64,000 nt of DNA from Clostridium intestinale DSM 6191 (GTDB taxonomy: Bacteria > Bacillota > Clostridia > Clostridiales > Clostridiaceae): assembly GCF_900130055.1 (NCBI RefSeq), contig NZ_FQXU01000005.1:310001-374000 (forward strand), written 5' to 3'. Every line of letters starts with the position of its first letter. Positions within the stretch are counted from its first letter, which is position 1. The position numbers and the translations under genes are program-made. Positions 1-8,080 of this stretch are shown piece by piece. The notes below the pieces were generated by a model. The model was not told where the DNA came from, ran no database searches, and saw only the letters and a program-made list of their open reading frames with translations.

Positions 1-1
1 G

Positions 2-91
2 GCTAATAGAGAAACGGAAAAAGAGACTGGAATTAAGTTCATGACTGATGTTAAAGATGAAATTGCAAAAGAAATATTAAAAAGAAAATAA
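2..91 (+). CDS. C-terminal fragment of an unidentified protein
   Basis: An open frame enters from the left edge and ends at TAA 89-91. It encodes 29 residues, charged and lysine/glutamate-rich, ending in KEILKRK. No domain can be recognised from so short a piece. A hairpin terminator follows 17 bases later, which supports this being a genuine gene end rather than a chance frame. The function is unknown. Confidence 0.6.
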   Translation, partial: ANRETEKETGIKFMTDVKDEIAKEILKRK

Positions 92-108
92 TTAAACAAA
101 CTTTAGGG

Positions 109-152
109 AAAGATGTTGTAAACTTATATTTAATTGGTTTGCAGCATCTTTT
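109..152 (+). terminator. Rho-independent terminator after the partial gene
   Basis: The arm AAAGATGTTG (109-118) pairs with CAGCATCTTT (142-151), with one G-U pair and a long AT-rich loop, and runs into a short T tract. Confidence 0.6.
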
Positions 153-180
153 AACTTTACATAAAATATAGAAAATACAT

Positions 181-259
181 TTAACATTAAGATTACAAAT
201 GTGTTAAAAATTAACATAATATTAACAACATTTTTCTTTAAACTGAATTAAACTATACT
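181..259 (+). promoter_or_regulatory. Candidate Pho-box repeats and promoter of the 5'-nucleotidase gene
   Basis: TTAACA occurs at 181, 211 and 222, with the related words TTACAA at 193 and TTAAAA at 204. The pairs 193/204 and 211/222 are each 11 bases apart, as in PhoP-binding direct repeats of Firmicutes. A -10-like TATACT lies at 254-259. An extracellular 5'-nucleotidase is a typical phosphate-starvation gene, which fits. The assignment is an inference; phosphate control has not been shown. Confidence 0.45.
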
Positions 260-289
260 TGAGAGTCTAAAAAAGAAGGGGGAAACATT

Positions 290-3200
290 TTGTTTAAATT
301 TTTTAAATCAAAAAAGCTTATTTCTTCACTGGTTGCTTTGTTTATTGGTTTTAACTTAGCAACACCGACACTTAAGGCATTTGCGGAAACTGGTAGCGAT
401 TCCATAAATGTAGAATTATTAGCTACAAGTGATTTACATGGAAAATTTTTCACATGGGATTATGCAACTAACAAAGAGGATAAGACAGGAAGTATGGCGC
501 AACTTCAGACTATACTTAAAGGGCTTAGAAGCAATAATCCTAATTCCATTTTAGTTGATGCTGGAGATACTATACAAGGTAACTCATCACAATTATTCTT
601 AAATGATCCTATTCATCCAATGATTCTTGGAATGAATGAAATGGGATATGATACTTGGAGTTATGGTAATCATGAATTTAATTATGGAGTTCCTACTCTT
701 AAAAAGATTACTTCTGAATTAAATTCAAAGACAACAGCTTTATGTGCAAATGTATACGAAAAAGATGGTGTAACAAGACTTGCAGAACCTTACAAAATTG
801 TTGTAAGACCAGGACTAGATGGTGATACAGTTAAAGTGGCCATATTAGGAATGGTTACTCCTAATATTGTAAGATGGGATGCTGCTAATTTAAAAGATTA
901 TGTAGTAACAAATCCTGTTGATGAAGCAAAAAAATTAATACCAGAACTTAAAGAAAAAGCTGATGTAATAATTGCGGTAGTTCATATGTCAGAAAGTAAT
1001 GAATATGATGAACAAGGGTCAGGAGCTATAGATTTAGCAAATGCGTGCCCTGATTTAACTGCAATAGTTGCAGCACATGAACACAAGGCAATGAATCAAA
1101 CATTCCATAATAATATTTTAACTACTGAAAACAAAAATGGAGCAGCAACTTTAGCTCAAATGAATATAAAACTTGTTAAAAAAGATAATAAATATGTAGT
1201 TGAAGATAAAACAAAAGATGTTACATCTAAACTTGTATGGGTTCAAGATCAAACTACAAAAGCTATAAACTATGAAGCAGATACAGATTTATCTTCTAAG
1301 TTTATGCCGTACCATGAAAGAGCGAAAGCAGATGCAGAAACAGTTATAGGAACACTTAAAGGTGGAGACTTAGTACCATCAAATGAGATAAGTGGAATTC
1401 CTAGCGCTCAAGTTCAAGATACAGCTATGATTGACCTTATAAATAATGTTCAAATGAATTACACTGGTGCAAAAGTAGCTTCTTCTGCAATGTTTAATGC
1501 TAATGCAAACATCAAAGAAGGAAACATTCAAAAATCAGGATCAGCATTAATCTATCCATATGATAATACTTTATATAAACTTCAAATGAATGGAAAACAA
1601 CTTAAAGCTTACATGGAATGGTCAGCAAAATACTATAACCAATTTAAACAAGGAGATTTAACAATATCCTTTAATCCAAATGTAAGAGCATATAACTATG
1701 ATATGTTTAGCGGAGTTAAATATGATGTTGATATATCTCAGCCAGAAGGAAGCAGAATTAAAAATCTAACTTGGGCAGATACAGGAAAAGCTGTTAAAGA
1801 TGATGAAAGTTTTATTATTGCAGTAAATAATTATAGAGCTAACTCACATCTTCTAAAAGCTGGAGAAGTATATAAACAAGGAGAAGAACTTCCAAAGCTT
1901 ATAGAAAGCGATGTACAAGGTGGAGTTGGAGTAAGAGATTTAATAGGACAATACATTAAAGACGTGAAAGGTGGAACTATTACTCCAGAAGTAGATAATA
2001 ACTGGAAGATAATAGGCAACAATTGGGACTCTGTACAAAGAGCGACAGCAGTTAAGTTAATAAATGATGGTACATTAAAATTACCAACTTCAGAAGATGG
2101 TAGAACTCCAAATGTTAAATCTATAAACTTTAGTGATTTAAAAGGATTAGGATATAAAAATATTGACGTGGTATCCTTTAATGATTTCCATGGTTCACTT
2201 AAAGAAGAGGGAAAAAACATTGGAGCAGCTAAATTAGCTCAAGCTATAAATGATGTAAGAAAATCAAATCCTAACACAATAGTTGTTGCTGGAGGGGATA
2301 TTTACCAAGGAAGTGCTATGTCAAATCTTAAATATGGTAAGCCAGTATCAGATATGCTTAAGGCTATAGGAATTGAGGCATCATCAGTAGGAAACCATGA
2401 ATTTGATTGGGGGCTAGATTATATAAATCAATGGGCAAAAGATGGAGAATTTGATTTCTTAGCATCTAATATATATGACAAAGCTACAGGAAAACCTGTA
2501 ACTTGGGCAAAACCTTATAAGGTAATAGAAAAAGATGGAGTAAAGGTTGGTCTTATTGGACTTACTACACCAGAAACAGCATACAAAACAAAACCTGAAA
2601 ATGTTAAAAATTTAGAGTTTAGAGATCCAGTTAAAGCTGGTAATGAATGGGCTGCTAAGCTAAAAAGCGGTGAAGTTCCAGAAGGTAAAGTTGATGTAGT
2701 AATAGCTTTAACTCATCTTGGAGCAGCTCAAGATTCAAAAACTGGAGTTATTACTGGGGAAGCAGCAGATTTAGCTAAAGGTGCAGTTGGAATAGATGGA
2801 ATAATTGCTGCACATACACATTTACAAGTAAGTGGAACAGTTAATAACATTCCGATAGTTGAAGGTTATTATAATGGAAGATCACTTGCGAGATTAACTA
2901 TAAACTTAGATTCAAGCAACAAGATTTTAGGGGTAACACCATCTAGAGACGATCTTTATACAAGAGTAGGTACTTTAGCAGTTGATGGTACAGTTAAGGG
3001 GATTGTTGATAAATATAATGAAGAATTAAAACCTATACTTGATGAAGTTGTTGGTAGCACAGATAAGGATCTAACTCATGATAAAAATGCTCCAGGAGTT
3101 TCACTAATAGGACAATGGACATCAGATGTTATGAAAGCAAAAGCTGATACTCAAATAGCTATAACAAATGGTGGTGGACTTAGAATACCATTAATCGAAA

Positions 3201-3814
3201 AAGGTAATATCACTATGGGTAAAATGTATGAGTTGATGCCATTTGATAACACCTTAGTAAAAATGGAACTTAAAGGTTCAGATTTAAAAAGAGTTTTAGA
3301 AAATGCTATAGGAAATGAATCCATAGGATGGGGACAATTCACAGGAGTAAAGGTATATTATGATATAAATAAACCTTTAGGAAGCAGAATATTAGGAATG
3401 TACCTAATGGACGGAACTAAGGTTGATATGGATAAGTACTATACTGTAGTTACTAATGACTTTATGGCAACTGGCGGAGACGGTTATGACTTTACTGGTG
3501 CTAAGAATGTATTAGATACAGGAATTCCAATAAGAGAAGCCCTAGTTGAAAGCTTAAAAGAACTAAAAGCTAAGGGTAAAGAATTATCAGTTACTAAAGT
3601 AGAATATGCAATAGCTGGACAACCTCCAATATCAGGTGGAAATGAAGAACCACAAACTCCAGGAAATAATGGTGGAGAAACATCAGGAGGAAATCTTCCA
3701 AAAACAGGTTCATTAATAGATTTAGATACTTTGGGAGGATTAGGAGCAATTATAGCAGTCCTTGGAACAGTTGTATTAGTTAGAGAAAAGAGAAGAAGAA
3801 AAACAATAGCATAG
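290..3814 (+). CDS. Cell-wall-anchored bifunctional 5'-nucleotidase / 2',3'-cyclic phosphodiesterase (two UshA-like modules)
   Basis: The protein should release phosphate and nucleosides from nucleotides outside the cell. The 1174 residues begin with a signal peptide (about 1-32). Two complete modules follow, each a metallophosphatase domain plus a 5'-nucleotidase C-terminal domain. Module 1 shows DLHGKF, DAGDTIQGN, GNHEFN and AAHEHK. Module 2 (from about residue 620) shows NDFHGS, GGDIYQGS, GNHEFDWG and AAHTHL, so the metal-binding residues appear intact in both. The C-terminus carries LPKTG at about 1136-1140, a hydrophobic stretch and a basic tail, the standard sortase signal. The arrangement resembles Bacillus YfkN. 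The start is TTG at 290 behind AGAAGGGGG; no better start is seen. It is a single-gene unit closed by a terminator. Substrate preference cannot be read from the sequence. Confidence 0.92.
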   Translation: MFKFFKSKKLISSLVALFIGFNLATPTLKAFAETGSDSINVELLATSDLHGKFFTWDYATNKEDKTGSMAQLQTILKGLRSNNPNSILVDAGDTIQGNSSQLFLNDPIHPMILGMNEMGYDTWSYGNHEFNYGVPTLKKITSELNSKTTALCANVYEKDGVTRLAEPYKIVVRPGLDGDTVKVAILGMVTPNIVRWDAANLKDYVVTNPVDEAKKLIPELKEKADVIIAVVHMSESNEYDEQGSGAIDLANACPDLTAIVAAHEHKAMNQTFHNNILTTENKNGAATLAQMNIKLVKKDNKYVVEDKTKDVTSKLVWVQDQTTKAINYEADTDLSSKFMPYHERAKADAETVIGTLKGGDLVPSNEISGIPSAQVQDTAMIDLINNVQMNYTGAKVASSAMFNANANIKEGNIQKSGSALIYPYDNTLYKLQMNGKQLKAYMEWSAKYYNQFKQGDLTISFNPNVRAYNYDMFSGVKYDVDISQPEGSRIKNLTWADTGKAVKDDESFIIAVNNYRANSHLLKAGEVYKQGEELPKLIESDVQGGVGVRDLIGQYIKDVKGGTITPEVDNNWKIIGNNWDSVQRATAVKLINDGTLKLPTSEDGRTPNVKSINFSDLKGLGYKNIDVVSFNDFHGSLKEEGKNIGAAKLAQAINDVRKSNPNTIVVAGGDIYQGSAMSNLKYGKPVSDMLKAIGIEASSVGNHEFDWGLDYINQWAKDGEFDFLASNIYDKATGKPVTWAKPYKVIEKDGVKVGLIGLTTPETAYKTKPENVKNLEFRDPVKAGNEWAAKLKSGEVPEGKVDVVIALTHLGAAQDSKTGVITGEAADLAKGAVGIDGIIAAHTHLQVSGTVNNIPIVEGYYNGRSLARLTINLDSSNKILGVTPSRDDLYTRVGTLAVDGTVKGIVDKYNEELKPILDEVVGSTDKDLTHDKNAPGVSLIGQWTSDVMKAKADTQIAITNGGGLRIPLIEKGNITMGKMYELMPFDNTLVKMELKGSDLKRVLENAIGNESIGWGQFTGVKVYYDINKPLGSRILGMYLMDGTKVDMDKYYTVVTNDFMATGGDGYDFTGAKNVLDTGIPIREALVESLKELKAKGKELSVTKVEYAIAGQPPISGGNEEPQTPGNNGGETSGGNLPKTGSLIDLDTLGGLGAIIAVLGTVVLVREKRRRKTIA

Positions 3815-3832
3815 TTGATAGTAGTTAACATG

Positions 3833-3871
3833 AGGCCCATCAAATAAGAAGTTGTTTGATGGGCCTTTTTA
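3833..3871 (+). terminator. Rho-independent terminator of the 5'-nucleotidase gene
   Basis: AGGCCCATCAAA pairs with TTTGATGGGCCT, followed by five T. Nearly the same hairpin recurs at 10947-10988 after the PTS operon. Confidence 0.9.
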
Positions 3872-3894
3872 ATATTTATTTGGGATACAGAAAC

Positions 3895-3919
3895 TTCATA
3901 TTTCAGAAAGAAATATGAA
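3895..3919. promoter_or_regulatory. Perfect palindrome upstream of the LevR-type regulator gene
   Basis: TTCATATTTC (3895-3904) is repeated in inverted form as GAAATATGAA (3910-3919) around a 5-base spacer. It lies about 90 bases before the regulator gene and has no T tract, so it reads better as an operator than as a terminator. The binding protein is unknown. Confidence 0.4.
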
Positions 3920-4005
3920 AAACACAATTGTAATTTATTACCATGAACTTTATAATGAAAGTGTAAATAATATGGGGGAACTATGGAAGAAAGGAATATA
4001 ATAAC

Positions 4006-6633
4006 GTGAAAAGTGTAAAAGAAAATGTTTATGAGTTTATTCAACAAGAGATTTATAGCAAAAATATAGATGGATTGCAAACAAAGGAGATAGCGAGTGC
4101 ATTAGGAATGCAACGATCTAATGTAAGTGCTTCATTAAATGAGTTGGTAAAAGAAGGTAAGCTTATTAAAACAACAACAAGACCAGTTTATTACAATCTT
4201 CCAAAACAATTAAATCAAAGTTCAGATAAATCTTGTTTTAGTGAACTAGTAGGATACAATGGGAGTTTAAGAAATGCAGTTCAACTAGCAAAAGCAGCAA
4301 TTTTATATCCACGTTCTAGCTTAAATGTTTTACTTTCTTCTAAAACTGGATGTGGGACAACATATTTTGCTTCTTTGATGTTTGAGTTTGCTAAAGAAAT
4401 GGGTATTTTATCTAAAGGTTCATCATATATGAAGATTAACTGCAGACATTACTCTAAAAATGTTTCTGTGTTAAGTGATGAGCTTTTTGGAGCTAAAGAT
4501 GATTTAGCTAATAGTTGTTTTGTAAAAGCGCAAGGTGGAATGTTATTCATAGACAATGTTGATTTGTTAGATGCTAAGCAGCAAAGTAGGCTCTTTACTT
4601 TTTTAGATACTGGTAAGATTTATTCAGAAGATAAATCTAAGTTTATAGACTGTAATGACTTATTTTTAGCCTTAGCATGTTCCCCACAAAGTGGGCTACA
4701 GATAAATCGTATGATTCCTGTTAGCATAGAATTACCAGAATTAAAGCAACGTCCGTTGAAAGAAAGATTTGAACTCATTAATCACTTTTTTCAAGTTGAA
4801 GCATCTAATTCAGAACGTTCAATTGAAGTCAGTGTAGAATCTATTAAAGCCTTATTATTATCAGATTTCACTTATAATGTTAAAGGTTTAGAGTTTGATA
4901 TTAAAGCTGCATGTGCTAATGCTTATGTACGTGTAGTTAATGAATCAAAGCAAAACATTTGTGTATGCGTTAATGATTTTAAGGGGCAAATTAGAAAGAG
5001 TTTATTGCAACTGAAGAGCTTTAATACTGAGATAGATTTACTCATAGGAAATAGGGAATCTATAATTTATGATAAAAGCATAACAAATGATGGATATTAT
5101 AATTCTAATATTGAAGTAGATATGTACTCTGAAATTAAGAAACAATATGATGAATTATCTAATTTAGGAATTAATGATAGTAGTATTGAAAATGTCATGA
5201 ATAATCATATTCGAAACTTATTTAAAAAATATCATTACTACAATGTATTTGATGATTTGAGTAATTTAGAGCAGCTTTCTAAAATAGTGGATCAAAAAGT
5301 AATTGATATTGTAACCAGATTTTTAAATATCACGAAAAAGGAACTTGGAATAAACTTAAAATCAAACGTGTTTTATGGTCTTTGTTTACATATAAATTCT
5401 TTACTCACATTAAACTTTAGTCATAAAAGGGTAGACAATGATCAAGTTATTAAATTTATTGAAGATTATCCCCAAGAGTATGCAGCTAGTGTACAGTTTG
5501 CAGGAGTTTTGAAAGAAAAGTTAAACTTAGAGTTACCTATCCATGAAATTGTGTTGATTTCCATGTTTCTAATTGAATCAGATGAAAATAGTGATGAAGG
5601 TCATCCTGTTCTTCTTTATATTATGCATGGAAGTGGTACAGCCTCCTCGTTAAAAGATATTACCAATAGTTTGACTCATTGCAATAATTCGTATAGTTAT
5701 GATTTAGCTTTAGATATTGGAAGTAAGCAAGCTATGGAAGAAATCAAAGCTTTAATTGAGAAAATTGATTGTGGAAAAGGTGTAATTGTAATATATGATA
5801 TGGGATCTATAAAAACAATGCTGGAAACTATTGCGGAAGAAACAGATATTAAAATTAGATATATAAATATACCAGTAACATTAATTGGAATAGATGTTGC
5901 CAGAAAGTGCTCCATGGAAAGTGACATAGACTATGTCTATCATATGGCTAACCTAGAACTTAATAATATGCAGAGAAATGAAGAAAAGCATAACAGTATT
6001 ATAATTACTCTTTGCCATACAGGGGAAGGAGGAGCTATGCAATTAAAGCTATATATAGATCAGTATTCAAAGCTTGGGATGAAGACTATAGCACTTTCCA
6101 TATCGGAAAGAGATGAGCTTCTAAAAGAAATTCTAATACTTAAGAAAACATATAGAATCCACAGTTTTGTTGGAACTTATGATCCTAAATTATTAGGAAT
6201 CCCATTCATTTCTATTAAAAAGATTTTTGAGACCTCAAAGGAGAATTTAGATCGTGTACTTATGTTTGAACCATTAAATACATCCTCAATTAATTATAAG
6301 GATGTATATAACTATTTAGAAGAGCAGTTTAGATATACATCAATACCTAAGATAAAAACCATTTTACCAAGTGTTATAGATGAACTTAATATGTATTACT
6401 CATTAACTGAAAATCAAAGAGTAGGATTGTTTATGCATTTAGCCTGCTTGTTAGAAAGACTATTAGAAGGTAAAAAAGTTAGTGATAATCCAGATAAAAA
6501 CAAAATCATTTTATTATTTGAAGAAGATTATCAAGCTATTATTAGAATTCTTAAAACTTTAGAAAAAAACTTCAAGGTTATAATAGATGATAATGAGATT
6601 GCGACTATTATTATGATTTTAAAAAAGCTATAA
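4006..6633 (+). CDS. LevR-type PTS-regulated transcriptional regulator with a degenerate AAA+ domain
   Basis: 875 residues. The order is: N-terminal winged-helix region (1-60), AAA+ domain like that of sigma-54 activators (about 75-300), PRD1 (about 385-525, His462 and His513), EIIA-Man-like domain (about 533-650, His541 in the motif MHGSG), EIIB-Gat-like region (about 662-760) and PRD2 (about 770-875, His811). PTS phosphorylation of these histidines should tune activity to sugar supply. The AAA+ domain is unusual: the Walker A lysine is replaced (SKTGCGTT, 112-119), the Walker B acidic pair reads DN (FIDNVD, 181-186), and the GAFTGA loop that contacts sigma-54 is missing after ELFG (159-162). 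It is therefore unlikely to be a sigma-54 activator. It precedes the PTS operon and is its probable regulator. The start is GTG at 4006. Confidence 0.85.
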   Translation: MKSVKENVYEFIQQEIYSKNIDGLQTKEIASALGMQRSNVSASLNELVKEGKLIKTTTRPVYYNLPKQLNQSSDKSCFSELVGYNGSLRNAVQLAKAAILYPRSSLNVLLSSKTGCGTTYFASLMFEFAKEMGILSKGSSYMKINCRHYSKNVSVLSDELFGAKDDLANSCFVKAQGGMLFIDNVDLLDAKQQSRLFTFLDTGKIYSEDKSKFIDCNDLFLALACSPQSGLQINRMIPVSIELPELKQRPLKERFELINHFFQVEASNSERSIEVSVESIKALLLSDFTYNVKGLEFDIKAACANAYVRVVNESKQNICVCVNDFKGQIRKSLLQLKSFNTEIDLLIGNRESIIYDKSITNDGYYNSNIEVDMYSEIKKQYDELSNLGINDSSIENVMNNHIRNLFKKYHYYNVFDDLSNLEQLSKIVDQKVIDIVTRFLNITKKELGINLKSNVFYGLCLHINSLLTLNFSHKRVDNDQVIKFIEDYPQEYAASVQFAGVLKEKLNLELPIHEIVLISMFLIESDENSDEGHPVLLYIMHGSGTASSLKDITNSLTHCNNSYSYDLALDIGSKQAMEEIKALIEKIDCGKGVIVIYDMGSIKTMLETIAEETDIKIRYINIPVTLIGIDVARKCSMESDIDYVYHMANLELNNMQRNEEKHNSIIITLCHTGEGGAMQLKLYIDQYSKLGMKTIALSISERDELLKEILILKKTYRIHSFVGTYDPKLLGIPFISIKKIFETSKENLDRVLMFEPLNTSSINYKDVYNYLEEQFRYTSIPKIKTILPSVIDELNMYYSLTENQRVGLFMHLACLLERLLEGKKVSDNPDKNKIILLFEEDYQAIIRILKTLEKNFKVIIDDNEIATIIMILKKL

Positions 6634-6670
6634 AATAACATGCCTCCTTGCTAGAAGGCATGTTATTTTA
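6634..6670. terminator. Bidirectional terminator between convergent genes
   Basis: AATAACATGCCT pairs with AAGGCATGTTATT. A-rich sequence on one side and T-rich sequence on the other let it serve both the regulator gene and the reverse-strand DUF3284 gene. Confidence 0.8.
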
Positions 6671-6673
6671 TGT

Positions 6674-7126
6674 TTATTTAGAGGGAACAGGTTCTAAAAT
6701 ATCTTCTCTATTTTTTATAATATTTTTTTGAATATCGTATAGCTTGTCAGTCATCCTTCCGTAGTAAACGGCTTCACTAAATAGTTTCATTAATTTATTA
6801 TGTTTTCCTTCTTCGAAACTTTCAATATACTGATTAAATATAATCTTTAACCCTTCATCTAACACCTCAGTTTCAAAAGAAATTATAATTGTGTCAGCAA
6901 ATGATTTGATTTGTGACTTGTAAAATTCATCTCTTTTATAATCTAAAATAGAAATCTCAATGCGAGTAAGCGTATCCTCAGCATTTTTTGTATACCTCAA
7001 TCCTTTCTTGATATCTTTTACGCTTAGTTTATTGTTTGTGCATTGATAAATATTAGATAAGAGATCCTTTTCAAGAAAATCATAAAACTCTTTTTCAGTT
7101 ATTTTTAAAACTCTAGTTAATTTCAT
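6674..7126 (-). CDS. DUF3284-like protein linked to the beta-glucoside PTS
   Basis: About 150 residues beginning MKLTRVLKITEKEFYDFLE, which matches my recollection of the DUF3284 family, small proteins often encoded beside cellobiose-type PTS genes. Their function is not known. There is no signal peptide or membrane segment; the sequence is soluble and helical, with many charged residues. A TTG six codons upstream (7144) is also in frame, but neither start has a visible Shine-Dalgarno. Instead a perfect TATAAT lies only 6 bases before the ATG, so the mRNA may be leaderless. The position between the PTS regulator and the PTS operon supports a role in sugar uptake or its control. Confidence 0.65.
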   Translation of the reverse strand: MKLTRVLKITEKEFYDFLEKDLLSNIYQCTNNKLSVKDIKKGLRYTKNAEDTLTRIEISILDYKRDEFYKSQIKSFADTIIISFETEVLDEGLKIIFNQYIESFEEGKHNKLMKLFSEAVYYGRMTDKLYDIQKNIIKNREDILEPVPSK

Positions 7127-7209
7127 AGATACATTATAACACAAATATTGGAAGAAATTTTTATAAAAGTAAAAAAATTCAAAAGAAATACTATCGAAGA
7201 AATGGATTA

Positions 7210-7398
7210 TACACTAAAGTAAAATCTTAAGATAAAATAATACACTAGCTTAAATAGTGATAGAAAAACACAGTTTCTTAGGAATATTAAGTGTATTTTT
7301 ATTAAATATACTTAATACACAGGTTTAAAAACCTCATTTTTAATCTTGTGGTAATTTTTGACAAACGGTATTTTATACACTAAACTAAAGTTAGCTTA
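7210..7398 (+). promoter_or_regulatory. Promoter and repeated operator motif of the PTS operon
   Basis: TTGACA (7358-7363) and TAAACT (7381-7386) are separated by exactly 17 bases, a strong sigma-A type promoter. TACACTA occurs three times, at 7210, 7241 and 7376. The first and third copies extend as TACACTAAA; the third overlaps the -10 region. An imperfect palindrome around ATTAAGTGTA/TATACTTAAT lies near 7288-7317. These are probable binding sites for the PRD regulator or another sugar regulator. No TGGCAC-N5-TTGCA sigma-54 promoter was found. Confidence 0.6.
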
Positions 7399-7433
7399 AA
7401 GAAGTAAATCAATTGAAAAAGGAGGACTATTAC

Positions 7434-7742
7434 ATGAGTGAAGTAAACGATTTAACATCCATGACTATTATTGCAAACTCAGGTGATGCACGATCATTTG
7501 CATTCAAGGCACTGCAAGAGGCTAAAGAAGGGAATTATGAAGAAGCTGAGGAACTTTTAGTTAAGTCAGAAATTTCAGCAAACCTTGCACATAAAGCACA
7601 AACAGAATTGCTGTTTAAAGAAGCTAATGGAGATAAACAAGAGATTGATGTATTACTTATTCATTCTCAAGATCATTTAATGACAAGTATGCTTGCAGTT
7701 GAATTGATTAAAGAAATCATTTTACTTTATAAAAATAAATAA
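7434..7742 (+). CDS. PTS lactose/cellobiose-family IIA component
   Basis: 102 residues of the PTS IIA-Lac/Cel family, which carries phosphate from HPr to IIB. The active-site region LIHSQDHLM with its histidines is present near residues 78-86, and the helical repeats EEAEELL and AHKAQTELL are typical. The true start is ATG 7434, 8 bases after AAAGGAGGA; a TTG further upstream lies before that site and is not used. It is the first gene of a tight operon (IIA, IIB, IIC, glucosidase) with gaps of about 20 to 60 bases. Confidence 0.93.
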   Translation: MSEVNDLTSMTIIANSGDARSFAFKALQEAKEGNYEEAEELLVKSEISANLAHKAQTELLFKEANGDKQEIDVLLIHSQDHLMTSMLAVELIKEIILLYKNK

Positions 7743-7760
7743 AAAAGGAGGAATAGGAAT

Positions 7761-8060
7761 ATGAAAATTTTATTAGTGTGTGCTGGGGGAATGTCAACTA
7801 GTATTTTGATGAAAAAGATGGAGAGCTATTGGAAAGAAGCTGGAGAGGAACTAGAAATTAAAGCTGTAGGATTAGCTGATTATCAAGATGTTTATACTCA
7901 ATATGATATTGTAATGATGGGACCACAAGTATCCTATCGTCTAAAAGAAGTAAAAGAAAATACTGGACTTCCTTGTGCTCAAATTGAATCTTTTGATTAT
8001 GCTATTGCAAATTGTCCTAATATTATGAAATTAGCTAAAAAATTATATTCTGAAAAATAA
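7761..8060 (+). CDS. PTS lactose/cellobiose-family IIB component
   Basis: 99 residues, the full length of the family. The N-terminal strand and P-loop MKILLVCAGGMSTS contain the phosphorylated cysteine (Cys7). IIB takes phosphate from IIA and passes it to the sugar bound in IIC. AAAAGGAGG precedes the ATG at normal distance. It lies between IIA and IIC in the same operon, as in cellobiose and chitobiose systems. Confidence 0.93.
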   Translation: MKILLVCAGGMSTSILMKKMESYWKEAGEELEIKAVGLADYQDVYTQYDIVMMGPQVSYRLKEVKENTGLPCAQIESFDYAIANCPNIMKLAKKLYSEK

Positions 8061-8080
8061 TTAAAATAAGGAGAAGTAAG

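Noticed and set aside
1831-2220. Long reverse-strand frames inside the 5'-nucleotidase and other genes
   Set aside because: They mirror codon structure of strongly supported forward genes and have no ribosome sites or recognisable domains.
7341-7400. Sigma-54 (-24/-12) promoter expected for a LevR-controlled PTS operon
   Set aside because: No TGGCAC-N5-TTGCA was found; TTGACA-17-TAAACT is present instead, and the regulator lacks GAFTGA.
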